In this document: piece after piece, positions 59,484 through 64,000 of the stretch
How the letters are laid out: each line of letters starts with the position of its first letter
Numbering within the stretch: position 1 is the first letter of the stretch
NCBI GenBank assembly: GCA_020630065.1
Contig: JAHDCC010000016.1
Coordinates: 2,973-66,972 of the forward strand
Source: Acidimicrobiales bacterium
GTDB lineage: Bacteria > Actinomycetota > Acidimicrobiia > Acidimicrobiales > SZUA-35
Direction: 5' to 3'
DNA: 64,000 nucleotides
Program-made: the position numbers and the translations under genes
Notes under the pieces: model-generated
What the model saw: the letters and a program-made list of their open reading frames with translations, nothing else
What the model was told of the DNA's origin: nothing
The model's database searches: none

Positions 59484-60218
59484 TTAGAGGCTTTGCAACA
59501 ACCTGCTGTAGCGACGACTCACGGGAAGTTCTCTTCCAGCGATCTTAACTGTGCGAGTTGAATCCACCCGACAAACTTCGGTAATGGCGTCCAACCTCAC
59601 AAGATAGGAGCGATGAATACGAACAAACCCGTGGGCTGACCACGCGCTTGTCAACGTCGAAATCGACTCGCGAACCAGGAACGATTTGTCCTTTGTAACG
59701 ACCTCGATGTAGTCGCCGGCAGCCTCGACGATCAACACATCGTCGCGCTCGACTCTGAAATGAACCGAGCCGAGTTTGCCCGAAAGGTACGGCAACAATC
59801 CGACGTTCTGTCCCGCCGACTCACCCGCCGAAAGCTCAACTGGAGTTGATCTTCTGGCCCCGATACGGCGAACGGCTTCGGCTAGCCGGGCCTGTTCTAC
59901 CGGTTTGACGAGGTAGTCACATACGTCGTAGGAAAACGCGTCGACCGCGTAGTTGTCGTAGGCGGTGACGAGCACTACGGCCGGAGAATCTTGGTAGTTG
60001 CCAAGAACTTGCAAAACATCCATGCCAGTAAAATTTGGCATTTGAACGTCTAGAAAAACCGCGTCGAATGATTCCGGCCCATTCAGTAACCGAAGCGCTT
60101 CTGTGCCCGACGATGCGAGCAGAACTTCCGCTACATCATCGACCTGCTGAAGCAACCAAACGAGGTCATCCCGAGCGTGCTTTTCGTCGTCAACTACCAG
60201 AACTCGGAAATTAGTCAT
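59484..60218 (-). CDS. LytTR-family response regulator
   Basis: 244 residues. Receiver domain with the acidic pair in RVLVVDDEKHAR and phospho-acceptor Asp ~57 in DAVFLDVQMPNFTG, Lys in YLVKPVEQARL; LytTR DNA-binding domain at ~145-244 (DVLIVEAAGDYIEVVTKDKSFLVRESISTL, FVRIHRSYLVRLDAI, LPVSRRYSRLL). It forms a two-component pair with the LytS-type kinase encoded 2.2 kb away on the other strand, and probably controls the symporter or TRAP genes. Divergent from the DUF485-like gene, so its site probably lies in the 73-base intergenic region. Confidence 0.9.
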   Translation of the reverse strand: MTNFRVLVVDDEKHARDDLVWLLQQVDDVAEVLLASSGTEALRLLNGPESFDAVFLDVQMPNFTGMDVLQVLGNYQDSPAVVLVTAYDNYAVDAFSYDVCDYLVKPVEQARLAEAVRRIGARRSTPVELSAGESAGQNVGLLPYLSGKLGSVHFRVERDDVLIVEAAGDYIEVVTKDKSFLVRESISTLTSAWSAHGFVRIHRSYLVRLDAITEVCRVDSTRTVKIAGRELPVSRRYSRLLQSL

Positions 60219-60291
60219 ATCTAAGTCATATCAGTCAAAAGTCACACCCGCTAGTTGCAAACGTACTATTCTTCGGTTACCACTTGGCAGC

Positions 60292-60669
60292 ATGGAAGAT
60301 CCGACTGTGCCCGAAAAACGTTTGGTTCTTCACCCCGCGACAGCCGCAGCTAGACGACATGACCGTCAACGAGCGTATGGCAGCCACGTTCGCGGCCATA
60401 CCGTCGATAACACCGAAGTCCTGGCTTTGATGCGCCGACATCGTCGATTAGGTTTACTGTTTGCGTTGCTCCAAATCACGACGGGCATTTCACTACTGAT
60501 CGTGTTTTTGATATGGCCGGAGCTGGGCCGGTGGCAGCCAATCGGTTCGATCCCGTTCGCTTGGATCGCCCCAGGGCCGGTCGCATTGGGAAGCATCGTA
60601 GTCTCGGCTTTCATCCATGAACGGTGCGCTGTCCGCATGGACGACGTGTGGTCAAAGGCCCACCAATGA
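60292..60669 (+). CDS. small membrane partner of the SSS symporter
   Basis: 125 residues: a ~50-residue Arg/His-rich N terminus, then two hydrophobic helices (LGLLFALLQITTGISLLIVFLI and WIAPGPVALGSIVVSAFIH). Its TGA overlaps the ATG of the sodium:solute symporter gene, the same layout as the DUF485 (YjcH)-ActP and MctP systems, where a small two-helix protein accompanies the symporter. It is likely the small subunit, although the DUF485 motif is not obvious. Confidence 0.65.
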   Translation: MEDPTVPEKRLVLHPATAAARRHDRQRAYGSHVRGHTVDNTEVLALMRRHRRLGLLFALLQITTGISLLIVFLIWPELGRWQPIGSIPFAWIAPGPVALGSIVVSAFIHERCAVRMDDVWSKAHQ

Positions 60670-62384
60670 TGCCAACAATCGCGGTATGTCTGGTCGCGTT
60701 GTTTACTTCCATCTTGGGTGTGACCGGTCTTCGGTTCGCCCGGACTACATCCAATTTCTATGTTGCGTCGCGGGCCGTTCATCCGGTTTGGAATGCTTTC
60801 GCCGTGTGTGGAGAAGCGCTGTCGGCCGCGAGTTTCCTCGGCGCCCCTGCACTGCTTTTAGTGTACGGCGCCGACATGTTGTGGGCGTTGTACGGCTGGG
60901 GGATTGGCTTTCTGCTCTTGTCGCTTTTTATCGCCGCCCCCGTGCGACGGTTCGGTTCGTATACCATCCCAGAGTTCATCGAAGGTCGACTTGATTCGCC
61001 GTCGATTAGGCCAGTAGCGGCAGGCGCCGTCATCGTAATCAGCTTTCTGTACCTACTCGGGCAACTGAAAGGAGCAGGCGAGGTTGTTCGAGAACTTACC
61101 GGTGCCCCGTATTGGGTAGGCGTTGTCGCCGTTGGCCTAGTCGTCGCAGTCAACTTAAGCGCCGGAGGGATGCGCGGCATTACGTTTGTTCAAGGCTTCC
61201 AATTCTTCTTTATATTTTTGGGAATCCTCGTTCCTTTCTCCGTCATTTCTGTTCTATGGACGGCGGACGATATAGACCGAATAACTACCGAAGAAAATCT
61301 TGTCTTTACAGAGAATACGACCGTCGAATATCCGGGAACAATTCGGCTTGATGTTGAACAGCCAGCTTCTGGGGTGGTCGAAGGAACGATCGACGGTGCA
61401 GAAGTTTCAGGCCCAGTCCAGTTCGAAGAAGGACTGTACGAGATCGGGGCGGACACCGTTATCGATTGGCCAGCAGGTGCCGCTGTGCCCCATGTGGAGG
61501 GCCTCCCTAACTTATCGGGCCGAGAGTGGGCCCAACCACCATCACCGGACCAAGCCGACACGGGGGCAACAACGTACCGGTCGTTTGCGATCTTCATTGC
61601 CAATCTGCTCGGCATTATGGGCCTACCCCATATCGTCATCCGGTTTTACACCAACCCGACCGGCCGGTCAGCTCGACGCACAAACCTGTGGGCCGTCGCT
61701 ATGATCATGCCGTACTACGCCATGTTGCCCGCAGTCGCCGCCACAGGGCGACTACTCGGCCCCGGACTTGTCAGCAACGGAACCACCGATGCGGTCACCA
61801 TCGTGGTAGGAAACAATATTCTCGACGGCCAAAACGGTGAACTGCTAGGAGCGATAGTGGCCGCAGGTGCAACCGCAGCCTTTTTGTCTACAGCCTCCGG
61901 GATCTTGATAACGATGGCTGGCGCCGTCAGCCACGACATGTTGGGGGCTGGGATACCACAGTTCAGACGAGCCGTATGGGGTGGCGCGATCGCCGCAGCC
62001 ATCGCGGGAATAGCGGTCCAACCAGTAAATATCGCCGTACTTATTGGCTGGTCGACGTCGTTCTCGGCATCGTCAATATGCCCTCTACTAGTTCTCGGGA
62101 TTTGGTGGCCAGGCTTAACTCGCCGAGGCGCATACGCTGCGGTCATCGTCGGAGCATTGCTCAATACCGGCGCCGTTGCGTTATCGCTATCCGGTTTGTT
62201 GACCGGCGCTTGGCCAGCCGCACTAGTTCAAGTTCCAGCCGTTTGGACGGCTCCGGCCGCTTTCTTAGCTGCCATTATCGTATCCCGTCGAGACGGCGAC
62301 CGGGTAGCGTCAATTGGCTACAAATTTGCTCTCATGCACGTGCCCGACCGGCGAACACCTCTTCCAGAAAAGGAGCTAGCGTGA
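60666..62384 (+). CDS. sodium:solute symporter (ActP/SSS family)
   Basis: 572 residues from the ATG at 60666 (ATGATGCC overlapping the upstream stop); the track start 14 codons earlier is inside the small gene. Thirteen or so helices; SSS pattern TSNFYVASRAVHPVWNAFAVCGEALSAASFLGAPAL, FVQGFQFFFIFLGILVPF, VIRFYTNPTGRSARR, AFLSTASGILITMAGAVSHD. Between helices an unusual ~110-residue extracytoplasmic insert (from DIDRITTEENLVF to DQADTGATTY) is present. The closest relatives by architecture are the acetate/pyruvate/lactate symporters ActP and MctP. GTG of the kinase gene overlaps its stop by 4 bases. Confidence 0.88.
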   Translation: MMPTIAVCLVALFTSILGVTGLRFARTTSNFYVASRAVHPVWNAFAVCGEALSAASFLGAPALLLVYGADMLWALYGWGIGFLLLSLFIAAPVRRFGSYTIPEFIEGRLDSPSIRPVAAGAVIVISFLYLLGQLKGAGEVVRELTGAPYWVGVVAVGLVVAVNLSAGGMRGITFVQGFQFFFIFLGILVPFSVISVLWTADDIDRITTEENLVFTENTTVEYPGTIRLDVEQPASGVVEGTIDGAEVSGPVQFEEGLYEIGADTVIDWPAGAAVPHVEGLPNLSGREWAQPPSPDQADTGATTYRSFAIFIANLLGIMGLPHIVIRFYTNPTGRSARRTNLWAVAMIMPYYAMLPAVAATGRLLGPGLVSNGTTDAVTIVVGNNILDGQNGELLGAIVAAGATAAFLSTASGILITMAGAVSHDMLGAGIPQFRRAVWGGAIAAAIAGIAVQPVNIAVLIGWSTSFSASSICPLLVLGIWWPGLTRRGAYAAVIVGALLNTGAVALSLSGLLTGAWPAALVQVPAVWTAPAAFLAAIIVSRRDGDRVASIGYKFALMHVPDRRTPLPEKELA

Positions 62385-63466
62385 TAGGCCGCATTCTCCC
62401 TAAAAGACACAGCACAGGCGAACGGGGAGACAATCTCGAGATTTTACAGATCATCAGCCGGGTAGCTAGAAGTATCCGCCAAGGATTTGACCAGCAGTCG
62501 GCGAATGAGATCGCCAGCGCAGCCAAAGAGGTACTTGATGCCCAAGCCGTAGTCGTCACCGAACAGGACCGGGTCCTAGCCACTGCCGGAAACTATCCCG
62601 GTCTGGCGGCGTCAGCCCATATTCAAGCGGCGGCAGTGTTAGATCGGCGCCGAACTAAAAGACCAACTCTGTATCAAGCATCGGTTGAGGGGCAACAAGT
62701 AGAGGTAGCTGTTGCGGTGTTGACCACCGACGGCGTACCTCGGGGGACTCTTCACGTAATGCCCAAAGCGGGCAGCGAAAGCCGAATCGATGAACTCAAA
62801 GAGTTCGCCATTATCGTGTCAAGCCAGTTGGAGCTGGCCGAAATCGAACAGGCCAAAGCCTACGCGGCTGAAGCCGAACTCCGATCCTTGCGGGCCCAGA
62901 TTTCGCCTCACTTTGTCCATAACGCTCTGACCGCGATAGCGGGACTTATCCGAACCGACCCCGACCGGGCCCGGTCACTCATCGCAACCATGGCCGCTTT
63001 TCTACGATCGAGTTTCCGAACCCAGACCGAACTCACCTCAGTTGCCGCCGAACTTCAACTCGTCGAACAATACATTGAACTCGAACAGGCCCGGTTCGAG
63101 AACCGGTACGAGGTTCGACTCAGCATTTGCCCCGAGGGGCTACCGGTTCAAGTCCCCTATTTGACGCTTCAACCCTTGGTAGAAAACGCGTTCCGACACG
63201 GCCTCGAGAAAAGACCAGGTCGAGGCAAAATTTCGATCATTGCCGAAAACATCGGACCAGAAATTCTTATACACGTGGAAGACGATGGGGTTGGAACCGA
63301 TCCCGATCAACTCCAAAAAGCCTTAGCGGGGACAAGCTCAACCCCTCACGTCGGCATTCTGGCCGTTGACACTCGACTGCGGTCACAATTTGGGCCGGAA
63401 TACGGGTTAACGATTTCGACCAATCGAGATGCCGGGACCAAGGTGACTATTCGTCTTCCGAAGTAA
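62381..63466 (+). CDS. LytS-type sensor histidine kinase, soluble GAF form
   Basis: 361 residues from GTG at 62381 after AGGAG; the track's longer start runs through the symporter gene. No transmembrane helix: a GAF-like ligand domain (~20-150, EVLDAQAVVVTEQDRVLATAG) precedes LRAQISPHFVHNALTAIAGLI, the phospho-accepting His (~177) of the His_kinase (LytS) family, and an ATPase domain with LTLQPLVENAFRHGLEKRPG and HVEDDGVGTDP. It should phosphorylate the LytTR regulator. BtsS and YpdA of this family sense pyruvate, but via membrane domains; here a cytoplasmic signal is expected. Operon with the symporter pair. Confidence 0.88.
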   Translation: MIGRILPKRHSTGERGDNLEILQIISRVARSIRQGFDQQSANEIASAAKEVLDAQAVVVTEQDRVLATAGNYPGLAASAHIQAAAVLDRRRTKRPTLYQASVEGQQVEVAVAVLTTDGVPRGTLHVMPKAGSESRIDELKEFAIIVSSQLELAEIEQAKAYAAEAELRSLRAQISPHFVHNALTAIAGLIRTDPDRARSLIATMAAFLRSSFRTQTELTSVAAELQLVEQYIELEQARFENRYEVRLSICPEGLPVQVPYLTLQPLVENAFRHGLEKRPGRGKISIIAENIGPEILIHVEDDGVGTDPDQLQKALAGTSSTPHVGILAVDTRLRSQFGPEYGLTISTNRDAGTKVTIRLPK

Positions 63467-63478
63467 AAGACCGACACG

Positions 63479-64000
63479 TTATTGAGTTTGCTGCTCCAGG
63501 TAGGAGAGCTCTGCTGTTCCGTGCCAGGCAGAAACTTTGTCACGGTACTCGCGCCATTGACCCAGGATTTCGGCGAACGTGGCGTCAGCCTTCGCCTCCT
63601 CGTCCAACACCTTCTCGGTTTCGACTTTAAACGCTTCCATCAGTTCGGGCGAGAACTCTCGAATCTCAGCGAACTCTTGAATTTTCTTAAAGTCGGCGCC
63701 GTTTAGAACGTCGTAGCGGGCCAGCGTTCGTAGATTTGCGTAACCGGCCGCGTTTTGAATTGCGTCTTGGTATTGGGTGGGCAGTTTGTTCCATTCGTCC
63801 AGATTGATTTGGATTTCTTGCATAGTGCCCGGTTCCCACCACCCCGGGTAGTAGTAATACAAGGTTGTTCCGAGCTGGTCGAGACCCAAAATAAAGTCGT
63901 CGGTTGGCCCAACAAATTCGGCGGCGTCAATTTCGCCGTCCCTGATCGATTCGAGAATTTTGCCTGCCGCGACTTCGACCTGTTCACCACCGAAGTTAGA
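63479..64000 (-). CDS. second TRAP binding protein (TakP-like), partial
   Basis: The frame is open to the window edge, giving 173 residues of the C-terminal lobe; the track's start at 63889 is a TTG Leu codon inside the protein. It repeats the first copy's segments SNFGGEQVEVAAGKILESI, EIDAAEFVGPTDDFILGLDQ and YPGWWEPGTMQEIQINLDEW, with a nearly identical C-terminal helix (SAWHGTAELSYLEQQ). About three quarters of residues match the protein at 55274-56482. It probably belongs to a second TRAP operon upstream, or it is a duplicated binding protein with altered ligand. It ends 12 bases past the kinase stop. Confidence 0.88.
   Translation of the reverse strand, partial: SNFGGEQVEVAAGKILESIRDGEIDAAEFVGPTDDFILGLDQLGTTLYYYYPGWWEPGTMQEIQINLDEWNKLPTQYQDAIQNAAGYANLRTLARYDVLNGADFKKIQEFAEIREFSPELMEAFKVETEKVLDEEAKADATFAEILGQWREYRDKVSAWHGTAELSYLEQQTQ

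Noticed and set aside
61976-62380. Long N-terminal extension of the histidine kinase
   Set aside because: It reads the symporter gene in another frame with Arg/Ser-rich nonsense; the GTG at 62381 has AGGAG and a 4-base overlap with the symporter stop.
1-64000. CRISPR array, prophage, transposon or secondary-metabolite cluster
   Set aside because: No regularly spaced repeats, no phage structural genes, no transposase or integrase, and no large synthase genes were found anywhere in the window.

Overview
The window looks like chromosomal sequence of a moderate-GC actinobacterium, most likely a marine Acidimicrobiia-type lineage. This rests on the gene content (Tad-pilus type gene, dCTP deaminase of the actinobacterial kind, DUF1800/DUF1501 pair, Tat-exported TRAP binding protein, many lipoproteins), frequent GTG/TTG starts, several apparently leaderless promoters and ATGA/GTGA-type overlaps. 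No rRNA, tRNA, CRISPR array, transposase or integrase was recognised. The lineage call is inference without a database search.

Left part (1-8.3 kb): the end of a Tad-pilus-like locus; an AbiEi/AbiEii toxin-antitoxin pair flanked by a ~100-bp direct duplication of the pilus-gene/aquaporin junction; then an aquaporin, a nucleoside phosphorylase, a DCC thiol-disulfide protein, a HAD domain fused to a membrane domain, and a lipoprotein. From 8.4 to 11.8 kb lies a sugar-acid block (SMP-30 lactonase, FadR/GntR regulator, KDPG-type aldolase, PfkB kinase). A YtfQRT/YjfF-like sugar ABC transporter at 15.1-19.8 kb carries in its promoter a 19-bp near-copy of the element covering the aldolase start, so the two loci are probably one regulon. 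Between them are a YHYH lipoprotein pair and a PAP2_3 membrane enzyme preceded by a hairpin-rich leader.

Middle part (20-38.7 kb): a HelD-like helicase split into two frames, an alpha/beta hydrolase, a GGDEF-EAL protein with a separate upstream membrane ORF, a DUF1800/DUF1501 pair, GpmI, a short membrane protein, an XRE regulator, a secreted HEXXH peptidase, an FkbM methyltransferase, a decayed LysR regulator, and the glutarate pair GlaH (CsiD)-LhgO followed by dcd.

Right part (38.7-64 kb): a gene-poor stretch with several hairpins (candidate structured RNA), a three-gene surface-protein operon, a serine-type sulfatase, an RNA methyltransferase, a tetrose-type kinase/isomerase pair beside a RibH2-like lumazine synthase, and a YceI-MarR pair. 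It ends in what may be one functional block: pyruvate phosphate dikinase, a TakP-like TRAP transporter, a LytTR response regulator, an SSS symporter with small partner, a LytS-type kinase, and a second, nearly identical TRAP binding protein cut by the window edge. I read this as a 2-oxoacid (possibly pyruvate) sensing, uptake and gluconeogenic module; the parts are clear, the substrate is inferred.
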